Positions 26,109 through 35,932 of a DNA stretch of 46,697 nucleotides are shown here, one piece after another. Source of the stretch: Bacillus kexueae. Its GTDB lineage: Bacteria > Bacillota > Bacilli > Bacillales > Aeribacillaceae. A program made the translations under genes and the position numbers. Below the pieces are notes generated by a model, which saw nothing but the letters and a program-made list of their open reading frames with translations, did no database searches and was not told where the DNA came from. Where the stretch lies: positions 1-46,697 of the forward strand of contig NZ_JALAZE010000015.1 of assembly GCF_022809095.1 (NCBI RefSeq). The letters are read 5' to 3'. Position 1 is the stretch's first letter; every line of letters starts with the position of its first letter.

Positions 26109-26554
26109 GGGTTAAGCAATCGGTGATAATATACTAGGAATGTTTCTATTTCACTAGTTTTCGGTATATTGTCCCTGATAGTACTCATCCCTCCAGCTGC
26201 ATAGCTATTTAATAATTCCATGCCTTTTTCACTGAGCTTGGTGCTTGAGTCGTTATCAATTAACTGTAGGATTAAACCCTCCACACTTGTACGATCCTCA
26301 GAATTTATCCCTTGTCTCTCCATCTCAGCATTGATTAATAACCCAGTAATCAACGGGGCTTTATCTGCATAAGCTTGGGGATACCCTTCTACGAAATCAG
26401 CACTCTCATATTCATCTTGCTTACCTAGTTTTTCATTACTAAGACCAACCATTAAACATAAGTAATACTTGTCAAATATGGTTTTAAACTTATTATCTTT
26501 CTGGTCAATTAACTTAAAGTATTCTCTTGCTTCTTTAGGTAACTTAAACCCCAT
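26099..26554 (-). CDS. Helical protein of the Dnd-like module, 151 aa
   Basis: Not confidently recognised. It is predicted helical and acidic, with motifs FKTIFDKYYLCLMVGLSNEK, DFVEGYPQAYADKAPLI and LLINAEMERQGI. Length and the f-x-T-x-x-D...GL pattern vaguely recall the small phosphorothioation-associated proteins that accompany DndD, but it does not look like canonical DndE. AGGAGG precedes the ATG by 8 nt, and the gene follows the DndD-like gene after 12 bp. A partner of the SMC-type ATPase is the obvious inference. Confidence 0.7.
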   Translation of the reverse strand: MGFKLPKEAREYFKLIDQKDNKFKTIFDKYYLCLMVGLSNEKLGKQDEYESADFVEGYPQAYADKAPLITGLLINAEMERQGINSEDRTSVEGLILQLIDNDSSTKLSEKGMELLNSYAAGGMSTIRDNIPKTSEIETFLVYYHRLLNPAS

Positions 26555-26566
26555 CAGGCAAACCTC

Positions 26567-28507
26567 CTAATTTTTTATTACATTCTCTTCTTCCTCTTCT
26601 TCCCCTTGAAAGGTAGCAAATGTTTCTTTTCCTTCAATACAACGCGTTTCTCCATTTTCTTTACTAATTGTTAGAAATTGGACTTCATCTTCAATTCTGT
26701 AGAAATAGTCTGTAAAGGCCTCTCTCTCACCAGAAGTGATAAAAACAATAAGCTGGTCAAATAAATGAGGTATTGTTTTAGATACTTGCCTTCTTACTGA
26801 AAGGTCCAACGAACCAGCTGGGGAATCAACTATAAAGGGTAAATCATGAGAAGATGTTTCAAACATCGATCCCAAAAATGAATACGCTATAGCCAATGAT
26901 TGACCTTCACTAGCTCCTGACTTACCAGCTAATTTAAGATAGCCTTTTATTTCTTCTACTTCAATGAGCTCTGCTTGAATAATTTTCGAAAGCTTTTCAT
27001 TTGTCTCATCCTTGATTCTTTCCTTTAATTTGTTGATAGTAGCTTTCTCAATGTCAGTAAGAATTTTTTTGAATTTCTCTGAGTTTTTCACAAGAGTTAC
27101 TGTATCTGTAGCCTCAGCAATTTTCTCCTCAATTTTCGCAAATTTCTCTTCACATAGTGGTATATTTTCCTGAAAATTTAAATGTTCCTTTTCAAACTTA
27201 TCTTTTGTTGTAAGGACTCTTAATCTTTCGGTCGCTCTATCAATTTGTACTTCTAATTCGTTCCTCTCTTGTTCAAGATTTTGAAGCTCAATGTCACCTG
27301 CATCAGCTCGCTTATTCTGAAGTCTGTCCCAATCACTTTTCACTTGATTTCTCTTAACAATTAATGAATTCAATGCTCCTATTTCTCCATTAAGGTCTTC
27401 GGTAAAAACTCTTCCCTTAATAGAAGTTTTAATAGCATTAATTACACCTATTTGATCCTCTGCAAGAAACTCTTCAGACTTATCAAGGATATAAGTCTTC
27501 TCAACTAAACCTATTGGTCTCCCACAAACGCAATTATCATTGTCAGCTAGGTCTTCAAAAAATTGTCTTGACATAGTTCTTGGCAATTTTAATTTTTGCA
27601 TTTTAGATGAAAGTGAAGTAAGTTTATCAGCTATTGTGCTTGACAATTGGAATGGATTTCTTAAATCATTTAATATACTTTGTGACTTTTCAACAATTGC
27701 ATTTCCTACATTTATTCTTTCCTGTTCTAACTTTTCAGCTTGCTCCCTTAATGTATGGTCTGATTTTATAAGTTCTGATATCTCTTTTACAACATTGTTT
27801 AACCTAACTTGCTTTTCTTCTTTTTCATTTTCTAGTTGGTTTTTTTCTTTATTCAAGTTTGCTAGGGTTTTTAAAATGGTTTCTTTTTCAGATTTTAATC
27901 TTGTTAACCCTACTTCAGTTTTAGCGCTAGTTTTTTCCATATTGCTTTGTTTTTCATTAACAATTGCAGTAATTCTTTGTCTCATATCACCTAAACGATT
28001 AAGTTGGTAAAGATATCGAATTGTCCTTTCAGCTTCAAGACTTTGACTACCGATTATTTCCTTGGCTAACTCACCATCGAATACAAACCGTTTTACAAAC
28101 TCGGTTGTAAAAGCACTCTTTAGAACTGATGGTAATTTGTGACCATTTTCAAGTCCACCTACATCACCCACTCTTGATGTCTGATAATAGGCTTTTCCAT
28201 CTGAATAATCTAACTTTAAATTCACTACATATATAGAGCTATCAATTAACAGCGTTACTCTAAACTCTCCTAGTAAATCAAGAGAGTTAGGCGGTTTAAA
28301 TCCTGTAACTTTATCGTAATCCCAATCAACAGCCGATCCATCAAAAACAGCACGTAATAAAGTTTGTGTAGTAGTCTTACCATAACCGTTTGGCATCATA
28401 ATAAGATTTATTTTATGTGGGATATTTAATTCCTTTTCAACAGATATATTGAGGTTATTAACACCCCTAATATTTTTATAACTCCAGTTAAGTATTTTTA
28501 GGTTCAT
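26567..28507 (-). CDS. DndD-like SMC/Rad50-type ATPase
   Basis: 646-aa ATPase. The N-terminal half-site has Walker A PNGYGKTT (about 39-46). Two long coiled-coil arms flank a central Cys pair, DNDNCVCGRPIG (CxC-G, zinc-hook-like). The C-terminal half has signature GASEGQSLAIAYSFLG, Walker B LPFIVDSPAGSLD and switch FITSGERE. This is the architecture of DndD (Rad50-like ATPase of phosphorothioation and related defense systems). No DndC or DndE accompanies it. It probably holds or senses DNA and licenses the nuclease-helicase encoded upstream. The start lies 4 bp after the 56-aa gene, whose end contains its ribosome binding site. Confidence 0.88.
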   Translation of the reverse strand: MNLKILNWSYKNIRGVNNLNISVEKELNIPHKINLIMMPNGYGKTTTQTLLRAVFDGSAVDWDYDKVTGFKPPNSLDLLGEFRVTLLIDSSIYVVNLKLDYSDGKAYYQTSRVGDVGGLENGHKLPSVLKSAFTTEFVKRFVFDGELAKEIIGSQSLEAERTIRYLYQLNRLGDMRQRITAIVNEKQSNMEKTSAKTEVGLTRLKSEKETILKTLANLNKEKNQLENEKEEKQVRLNNVVKEISELIKSDHTLREQAEKLEQERINVGNAIVEKSQSILNDLRNPFQLSSTIADKLTSLSSKMQKLKLPRTMSRQFFEDLADNDNCVCGRPIGLVEKTYILDKSEEFLAEDQIGVINAIKTSIKGRVFTEDLNGEIGALNSLIVKRNQVKSDWDRLQNKRADAGDIELQNLEQERNELEVQIDRATERLRVLTTKDKFEKEHLNFQENIPLCEEKFAKIEEKIAEATDTVTLVKNSEKFKKILTDIEKATINKLKERIKDETNEKLSKIIQAELIEVEEIKGYLKLAGKSGASEGQSLAIAYSFLGSMFETSSHDLPFIVDSPAGSLDLSVRRQVSKTIPHLFDQLIVFITSGEREAFTDYFYRIEDEVQFLTISKENGETRCIEGKETFATFQGEEEEEENVIKN

Positions 28508-28511
28508 ATCC

Positions 28512-28682
28512 TTATGCCTCCTTTTTCATAAGATCAATAACGGCTAGAATATCATCATCCAGATATGAGTCTTTCATTGCATTATCAATAAGACGTTTTA
28601 CTCTTCTTTTGAATTCATCGTTTTCGTCGATCTCTCGAAACAACTCCTCAATCGCTTCATTTAATTCCTTATTTCTATCCAT
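28512..28682 (-). CDS. Conserved-position small protein, 56 aa
   Basis: ATG frame with GAGAGGAG upstream, fitted between the helicase stop (5 bp away) and the DndD-like start (4 bp). The protein is highly charged and helical: DRNKELNEAIEELFREIDEN, then FKRRVKRLIDNAMKDSYLDD, then ILAVIDLMKKEA. It is too short for most gene finders. Tight spacing and its own Shine-Dalgarno argue that it is real. It may be an adaptor or coiled-coil partner; no family recognised. Confidence 0.75.
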   Translation of the reverse strand: MDRNKELNEAIEELFREIDENDEFKRRVKRLIDNAMKDSYLDDDILAVIDLMKKEA

Positions 28683-28687
28683 ACTAA

Positions 28688-30562
28688 CTACTCCTCTCTT
28701 TTCACCTTAGCCATTTCATTTAGCCATATACGTCTGTCATGATCAGAATTCCCTTCATCGCTAACCTGAATAAAATCTACTACAGCTGCACGCTTTTTGG
28801 GATTATTTGGATCGAGTCTTAGACTTCTGCCGATCCTTTGAATAGTTTGTATCTTTGCTTTATCAGCAGAAAATAAAATAATGTTATTAACTGAACTAAT
28901 ATCAATTCCTTCTGATATTCTTTTACTAGTTATTAGACAGTTAAGCTCTCCATTACTGAAACGAAGTAAATTTTGTCTATCGTCTTCTCCGTAATAGGTA
29001 TGATAATTTGGCTCAAATCTAATTAGTATCTGCTGCACCGCTTCCCCGAATTCTTTTGTTTCAACAAAAATAATTGACCTGTCCAAAATATCTCTATTTA
29101 ATTGTAAAAACGAATAGAATATGGGTAATTTTGCTTTAGAGACTTTTTTCACTCTAGCTATATCTCTAAATAAATTCTCATCCACCACATATTCACCCGC
29201 TTGCTTTTTAGCATTATGAGTAGCAATTAGTTGTTTAATTTTTTTTCGATCTTCTTCCGTCAATTCAAACTCTAAAGGGGTGTAGTCAAATTCACATAAT
29301 ATGCCCCGTCTTATTGCATCTTCTAGACCGAACTCAAATACTTTGCCCCCTATTTCTGCTTCTATAAAATCATTACCATTCTCATCATATTCTCTTTCGG
29401 GCGTTGCACTAAGTCCTAATCTATATTTAAAGGGACTAATCTTTCCACTTAGTTTTTTTACTAACATTGGAGCACCAAATCCGTGTACCTCATCACAGAT
29501 GATTATTGAATTTGTTAATATTTGATTCGTAAAGTGGTCAATAAAATCAACAAGAAATTCTCTTGAAATTATTAAAACTGCATTTTCTGGATTAAGTAAA
29601 AATCCAGAAATCTCTTTATACCTTGAGAATTGCTTGTAAATTGTTAGGTTAGTCCACATCCCCACTTCTTTAGACCATTGTTCTAGTAGATCTGATCCAT
29701 CTACTGTAACAATCGCGCTTTTTACAGATTTATTATTATGGAGAATCTTCACAATACTTAATGCGGTTCTGGTTTTGCCTGTTCCAGTTGCCATTTCAAG
29801 TATCCCATTTCCAATATTCAAAAAATTTCTAATGGCATCATCTTGATGTCTCCACTTATTTTCTATTCTCTTTTCTTCTGAAAGTTTATATGGCCTTTCT
29901 AATGTACGTAGCGTAAAGATGTCTTCTTTTACAGCACTAGGCATGTCGAAAACCTTTAAGTTTTCATCACTATTATTCCAAATTTTTTCGAAGCGCTTAA
30001 TATCATCTTCCACAAAATCGCCTAAGCCTTTCCATGTGGGGAATACTTTAATACTTTCATAATTCCTTTCTCCTTTTTTACTATCGTTTACGGAACCATT
30101 AAAGGATAACTTTTCTTCTGCTCCATAAAATATACCAAACTTGTCATGAAAGTCTCCTCCCTCTAAGCTTTTAGTTGGAACTGCAAACCTGAACTCTAAT
30201 ATTCCATCATAAATAAACCAGGCAATTGCATTAAGAGTTTCCTCTTCTAAGTATTCTTGTAGCAATCTTACTTCTTCTTTTAGAGTAGACACAAGATCAA
30301 TATCCTCTGGTTCAATTAATCCTTTTGAGAGAGCATCCAAGTCCCTTTCATCTATTATTGGGCTTGTTATCCAACGTGCTGTACCTCCATTTGCTGCAAA
30401 GTGACTTAAACCATAAGCATTTGATCTAATCCAACTTGAAGTAAAATAACCTACACCCCTATCATACTTCTTCGCCCACTTTAAGCATGGATCGTAGAAT
30501 TCAAGTGAAAAATTGTTATCGGAGGTATTTAATGTAAGTGGGATATTAGGCAATTCAGTCAA
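28688..30562 (-). CDS. PLD-nuclease / SF2 helicase fusion
   Basis: 624-aa protein. The N-terminal domain is phospholipase D-like: FHDKFGIFYG gives the HxK motif (about 139-141), followed by LSFNGSVNDSKKG with the Asn and acidic residues. An SF2 helicase follows: Walker A MATGTGKT (about 257-264), CDEVHGFG (DEVH, about 357-360), LGLSATPERE, TSKRISEGIDIS and motif VI QTIQRIGRSLR. Similar helicases are labelled restriction enzymes of Dnd systems. One intact PLD motif suggests a nuclease acting as a dimer. It is the first gene of the operon, with a clear promoter and operator upstream. Confidence 0.87.
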   Translation of the reverse strand: MTELPNIPLTLNTSDNNFSLEFYDPCLKWAKKYDRGVGYFTSSWIRSNAYGLSHFAANGGTARWITSPIIDERDLDALSKGLIEPEDIDLVSTLKEEVRLLQEYLEEETLNAIAWFIYDGILEFRFAVPTKSLEGGDFHDKFGIFYGAEEKLSFNGSVNDSKKGERNYESIKVFPTWKGLGDFVEDDIKRFEKIWNNSDENLKVFDMPSAVKEDIFTLRTLERPYKLSEEKRIENKWRHQDDAIRNFLNIGNGILEMATGTGKTRTALSIVKILHNNKSVKSAIVTVDGSDLLEQWSKEVGMWTNLTIYKQFSRYKEISGFLLNPENAVLIISREFLVDFIDHFTNQILTNSIIICDEVHGFGAPMLVKKLSGKISPFKYRLGLSATPEREYDENGNDFIEAEIGGKVFEFGLEDAIRRGILCEFDYTPLEFELTEEDRKKIKQLIATHNAKKQAGEYVVDENLFRDIARVKKVSKAKLPIFYSFLQLNRDILDRSIIFVETKEFGEAVQQILIRFEPNYHTYYGEDDRQNLLRFSNGELNCLITSKRISEGIDISSVNNIILFSADKAKIQTIQRIGRSLRLDPNNPKKRAAVVDFIQVSDEGNSDHDRRIWLNEMAKVKREE

Positions 30563-30605
30563 TTTATACCACCCCTTTCATTCGTTTCCATTTAACGCTA
30601 AAATC

Positions 30606-30634
30606 ATCTTACCACATATTTATGTGATACACAA
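30606..30634 (-). promoter_or_regulatory. Promoter of the helicase-DndD operon
   Basis: On the minus strand TTGTGT (30629-30634), 17 nt, TAAGAT (30606-30611). The -35 box lies inside the spacer of the operator at 30622-30648, so a bound protein would block polymerase. Confidence 0.65.
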
Positions 30635-30648
30635 ATCACATATCACAT
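30622..30648. promoter_or_regulatory. Operator 1 of the divergent defense promoters
   Basis: ATGTGATA-N11-TATCACAT, a perfect 8-bp inverted repeat with 11-nt spacer, overlapping the -35 box of the leftward operon. It matches operator 2 in arm sequence and spacing. A further half-site (CACATA) lies at 30613-30618. Confidence 0.7.
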
Positions 30649-30709
30649 CTTTTTAATTATTTTTGAAAAAGTATCTAATCATGAAGTTAAATCAACTAAA
30701 ACGCATTAA

Positions 30710-30738
30710 AATGTGTTATATAATATAAGTAACACATT
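30710..30738. promoter_or_regulatory. Operator 2 and -10 region of the DUF262 gene
   Basis: AATGTGTTA-N11-TAACACATT, a perfect 9-bp inverted repeat. The 11-nt spacer contains TATAAT (30719-30724), the probable -10 of the rightward DUF262 gene. No good -35 is seen 16-18 bp upstream. The arms match operator 1 at 7 of 8 positions. Confidence 0.7.
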
Positions 30739-30767
30739 CAAGTAATTATATAGAAAGGAGCCTGTAA

Positions 30768-31778
30768 ATGGACAAAAGAGGAAATAGCTTTATTACGTGG
30801 GAAATGCCCATTGGTTCAGTTTATAATAATTATAGAGCCCACTTTGAGTTCCCGAGTTTTCAAAGGGGGTTTATTTGGAAAGATGAACAAAAATCACTTT
30901 TGATTCATTCTATTTTGATTGGGTTTCCATTACCAAATTTGATACTCTCTAAAAATGATGATAGTTACACTGTTATAGATGGCAAACAAAGACTTTATAC
31001 CATTTTTGATTTTATGGAAGACAAGTTCAGACTATATCCTGACACTCCAAATGTTTCTAATACCAATATTTCTTTTTGTACATTTAGTAAATTACCTTTG
31101 GAACTTCAACAAAATTTCCTTAATGAAAGTCTTCGGTTCACTATAGTTGAAGGAGCTGATAATAGTGACATTTTCGAATTGTTTGGCCGACTGAATAACT
31201 TTACACCCATATCAAATTTCACAAAACGAACATTTCGATCTTCGTTAATGGATCAGGTATTAGAGCTTGCAAACCATACATTTTTCCAAAAACACTACCC
31301 ATTAACACCAACTGCTAGAAAAACTCAGGTTGATAATCAAATAGTTATTATTACCTCCATGTTACTAGATAAAGAATTACCTGTAGATAAGGTAAATACA
31401 AAGGCTACAGAAGATTACCTAGAGTATTTATCAAAAAGTAATAAGACCTTAGAGACTGAATCAATAAAGCAAATCATTGATTATATGGAACTTGTATCAG
31501 GTTATTTAACTGTAAGAGAGAAAAGGAAAATATATAAAAAGGTGGATACAATTGTAATTTTACAAGTTTCCTTTGAGCTTTCTAAAAAAAATATAGATCA
31601 TGAAATTTTCTCTGAATTTTTAAAGCAATTTTTCATTAATAATCAAATGGAATATGACCAATACAACGATCTTAAAAAGTTGGGATTCCATGAAATAAAA
31701 AATATTAAAAAGCGAGTTGAGATTTTAAAAAATAACTTTAATAAATTCCTTCAACAGAAAGAAAATAATATCAGCTAA
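30768..31778 (+). CDS. DUF262-domain protein
   Basis: 336-aa protein with a DUF262 (GmrSD N-terminal type) domain: FPSFQRGFIWKDEQKSLLI, GFPLPNLIL and the nucleotide-binding motif VIDGKQRLYTI (DGKQR about 71-75). DUF262 shares the ParB/Srx-like fold and is an NTPase that controls attached nucleases in GmrSD, SspE and BrxU. Here no DUF1524 HNH domain follows; the C-terminal 180 residues are helical and Lys-rich, so this may be a sensor or regulator without its own nuclease. AAAGGAG lies 9 nt upstream of the ATG. It is divergent from the helicase operon and shares the operator pair. Confidence 0.82.
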   Translation: MDKRGNSFITWEMPIGSVYNNYRAHFEFPSFQRGFIWKDEQKSLLIHSILIGFPLPNLILSKNDDSYTVIDGKQRLYTIFDFMEDKFRLYPDTPNVSNTNISFCTFSKLPLELQQNFLNESLRFTIVEGADNSDIFELFGRLNNFTPISNFTKRTFRSSLMDQVLELANHTFFQKHYPLTPTARKTQVDNQIVIITSMLLDKELPVDKVNTKATEDYLEYLSKSNKTLETESIKQIIDYMELVSGYLTVREKRKIYKKVDTIVILQVSFELSKKNIDHEIFSEFLKQFFINNQMEYDQYNDLKKLGFHEIKNIKKRVEILKNNFNKFLQQKENNIS

Positions 31779-31815
31779 CAGGATATTTCAAAATCATAAG
31801 CATAGTAATTATTAA

Positions 31816-31840
31816 ACCCCTGCTTTCGTATAGCAGGGGT
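31816..31840 (+). terminator. Hairpin after the DUF262 gene
   Basis: ACCCCTGCT, a 7-nt loop and AGCAGGGGT form a perfect 9-bp stem 37 bp after the DUF262 stop. The following sequence (ATTATTA) has few T residues, so it is an imperfect intrinsic terminator. Confidence 0.6.
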
Positions 31841-31897
31841 ATTATTACGTGACAGCTTATTTTCCCCTTAGATATGGGCCAACTTAATGATATTTTA

Positions 31898-32098
31898 TTA
31901 TTGATTACTCATAACTTTTCTAGCAACCATCTTATCTATTACCCTTGTATAAGACATTAAAAGTTCGTAAAATTGAATATCTTCCTTACAATGCTCTTTT
32001 AAATCGGCATACTTTCCACATTGCCATAGATCCAATGCCTTTTTTCTAAAAGGAGTCTGTTTACCGTGAGGATCGTTTACTTTTTCATTCGGTTTCAA
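31898..32098 (-). CDS. Possible small protein or gene fragment, about 66 aa
   Basis: Lys-rich frame (PNEKVNDPHGKQTPFRKKAL, DLWQCGKYADLKEHCKEDIQ). It begins at TTG with no convincing Shine-Dalgarno, and codons continue open upstream without an ATG. It may be the C-terminal piece of a lost gene. No family recognised. Confidence 0.3.
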   Translation of the reverse strand: MKPNEKVNDPHGKQTPFRKKALDLWQCGKYADLKEHCKEDIQFYELLMSYTRVIDKMVARKVMSNQ

Positions 32099-32166
32099 AA
32101 TTTTTTTCAGCTCTTTGTATCCTTGATTTCAAATTCACTTTTTTATATCCTCCCTGAAACCTTAAG

Positions 32167-32454
32167 TTGATTTTCAATATGTTCTATACGGTTACAGCCT
32201 TTGTAAGTAACCAGATAGTTCCTGCTATAAAATTTGATAATCTATTAGAAGTCTCAGGATACCAGCTAAAGCAAGCAATATTTAACAATCAAAAGTTAGA
32301 AGAGTGTCAAAACTGTGGGTGGATATTTGAACCTAGACATGCATCACAAAAGTTTTGTTCTCCTTTGCCAGGCAGAAAAAGGAGTACTCGTGAAAACACT
32401 TATAACCAACGACAAAAAAGATTAAAAAGAAGGCAGTCACAGGAAAGGAGTTAA
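32167..32454 (+). pseudogene. Truncated zinc-finger protein upstream of the integrase
   Basis: The C-terminal part ECQNCGWIFEPRHASQKFCS and STRENTYNQRQKRLKRRQ is the conserved tail (CxxCG...QxFC...ENTYNQRQKR) of phage- and element-associated proteins that are normally much longer. Only about 40 residues precede it and no ribosome binding site is seen, so the 5' part is probably lost. It ends just before the integrase start. Confidence 0.55.
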
Positions 32455-32459
32455 TTAAA

Positions 32460-33606
32460 ATGGCATATATACGAAAACGGAAAGTGGGCTTATACCGTAT
32501 CACTTGGTATTGATCCTTTAACAAAAAAACAAAAACAAAAAACAAAATCAGGTTTTGCTACAAAGAAAGAAGCAGTTTCTGCTGCTAGGGCAATGGAAGC
32601 TCAAATAGAGGACGGAACACATGTAAATGAAACTAAAATGACATTTGAGTCATTTACCCAAGTCTGGATAAAGGTATATGCACAAAACGCAAAAATAAGT
32701 AGCGTAAGAGCACGTAGTAAAGAAATGAAACACTTTATATCCGTTTGGGGGCCATATCCTCTTAAGAAGATAACCAAACAGATTTACCAAAGACGTATAT
32801 TAGAGCTTTCCGAAAAGTACAGCAAGAATTACTTGGGTGGTATCCATGCATGCGGACGTATGATATTTAATCACGCAATTGATTTAGGATTAATCAAGGT
32901 TAATCCTAAATCAATTGCCCAAATATCAACCTAAAATAGAAGACATTGAGGAACAAAAAGAAGAGATTAAGTTTTTAGAAAAAGAAGAGTTAGCTCGACT
33001 ATTACGCCTTGCTAACTCGGATGGGTTAGAAATGGATTCATTGATTTTTACCACTCTAGCTTATACTGGTTTACGTATTGGAGAACTTTTAGCCCTTAAA
33101 TGGACTGATTTTGATAAGGAAAAAGGATCAATCCGTGTAACTAAAACACTATACAAACACGTAACAATATAAAAGAGTATGAGTTACTTCCACCTAAGAC
33201 TTCTGGCTCGATCCGTACAATTCGTATAGATGATAAGCTTGTAAAAATGTTGCAGCACCATTCAATTAAGCAAAAAGAATTTAAGTTACAAAATCGCCCT
33301 GTATACGTTGATAACCAGTTCATCTTCGCAAGAAATGACGGGAACCCACAATTAAGAAAGGTAATTGAAACCAGACTTAAACGTTTATTAAGAAAAGCCG
33401 GTATAGAAAAAAATATTACTCCTCATTCATTCAGACATACTCACACATCTCTTTTGATTGAAGCGAGTGTGGGAGTAAAGGAGATTCAGCAGCGTTTAGG
33501 CCATACAGACATAAACACAACAATGAATATTTACGCTCATATGACGGTTAATATGGAAGAAAAGGCCTCCCACCAGTTCAGTAAACTGATGAAAGACCTT
33601 CTCTAA
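32460..33606 (+). pseudogene. Tyrosine recombinase (phage-type integrase), frameshifted
   Basis: The 382-codon region encodes a phage-type integrase in three frames. After MAYIRK the arm-binding domain continues in another frame (GKWAYTVSLGID, KSGFATKKEAV). The core-binding domain and NPKSIAQ follow. A second shift near 32920 leads to the catalytic domain (TLAYTGLRIGELLALKWTDF, with the first catalytic Arg). A third near 33166 leads to KEYELLPPK and the remaining catalytic motifs HSFRHTHTSLL, RLGHTDINTT and the Tyr in MNIYAHM. Catalytic residues are still recognisable, so decay is recent. AAGGAG precedes the ATG by 9 nt. It would have catalysed insertion at the adjacent groEL end. Confidence 0.9.
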
Positions 33607-33629
33607 TTAAGATGGTTTTTGTGAAAAAA

Positions 33630-33669
33630 GTGAGCATTTTTTGCTTACTATGAGCAAAAGTATGAGCAA
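33630..33669 (+). repeat. Direct TGAGCA motifs, possible integrase arm sites
   Basis: Three spaced copies of a TATGAGCAA-like motif: AGTGAGCA from 33629, CTATGAGCAA at 33648-33657 and GTATGAGCAA at 33660-33669. The middle copy is identical to a 10-mer at the other island end (22446-22455). They lie between the integrase and attR, as arm-type sites usually do. Confidence 0.5.
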
Positions 33670-33716
33670 TTATCTTTATTCCACTTAAAAACCCCTATAT
33701 ATCAAGGCTTTATGAT

Positions 33717-35371
<1,655 letters not shown>

Positions 35372-35404
35372 TTATTTGTTCTATGATATAAAAACTGCCT
35401 TCTA

Positions 35405-35689
35405 TTAACCGATAACAGCTAGGATGTCACTTTCACGTAAAATTAAGTATTCAGTACCTTCGTATTTCACTTCAGTACCCGCATATTTTGAGAAGATGAT
35501 GCGATCGCCTTCTTTTACTTCTAGCGCTACACGCTCACCACTGTCAAGTACACGACCAGTACCAACTGCAACTACTTTACCTTCTTGAGGCTTTTCTTTT
35601 GCAGTATCTGGTAATACGATACCACTTGCTGTTTTTTCTTCTGATTCTACAAGCTCAATAACTACGCGATCACCTAATGGCTTTAACAC
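35405..35689 (-). CDS. groES: Co-chaperonin GroES
   Basis: 94-aa co-chaperonin forming the heptameric lid on GroEL. Typical sequence: [20 protein letters not shown], then the mobile loop with GIVLPD, and C-terminal [13 protein letters not shown]. The start is GTG at 35689 with AGGAGG nine bases upstream; the six extra upstream codons of the open frame include the ribosome binding site and are not used. It is the first gene of groESL. Confidence 0.97.
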   Translation of the reverse strand: MLKPLGDRVVIELVESEEKTASGIVLPDTAKEKPQEGKVVAVGTGRVLDSGERVALEVKEGDRIIFSKYAGTEVKYEGTEYLILRESDILAVIG

Positions 35690-35740
35690 GTGAAACAACC
35701 TCCTCAAATTGTTTTGAGATTTTTAAAATTTTCCTTTTTA

Positions 35741-35767
35741 TTAGCACTCATTCATCTTGAGTGCTAA
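35741..35767. promoter_or_regulatory. CIRCE operator
   Basis: TTAGCACTC-N9-GAGTGCTAA, a perfect match to the CIRCE element bound by the heat-shock repressor HrcA. It lies at the expected start point of groESL transcription. Confidence 0.98.
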
Positions 35768-35777
35768 CACAGTTATA

Positions 35778-35806
35778 ATATTAAAGAAACTTTCTTACAA
35801 TTTCAA
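35778..35806 (-). promoter_or_regulatory. groESL promoter
   Basis: On the minus strand TTGAAA (35801-35806), 17 nt, TAATAT (35778-35783), just upstream of CIRCE. Confidence 0.8.
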
Positions 35807-35932
35807 GTATCTAATACAAAAATTTTTCTACAGAATCTCTCAGTCGAAACTTAAAGCTACATCCGTATGCTCTCTAATAGATTATGTTAAAATAAAAAGG
35901 TATGGTTAGATGACAGACTCTATTCGTTCGCA

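Noticed and set aside
26099-26554. Calling the 151-aa protein DndE
   Set aside because: Apart from position beside a DndD-like gene I see no convincing match to the short basic DndE sequences I remember; left unnamed.
27540-28010. 156-aa plus-strand frame inside the DndD-like gene
   Set aside because: Antisense to the coiled-coil region; its repetitive Phe/Ser/Leu composition is the mirror of Glu/Lys-rich coiled coil.
28688-30562. Assigning the PLD-helicase to DISARM or BREX
   Set aside because: No DUF1998 protein, no DNA methyltransferase, no PglZ or BrxC-type ATPase in the island. PLD plus helicase alone is not diagnostic.
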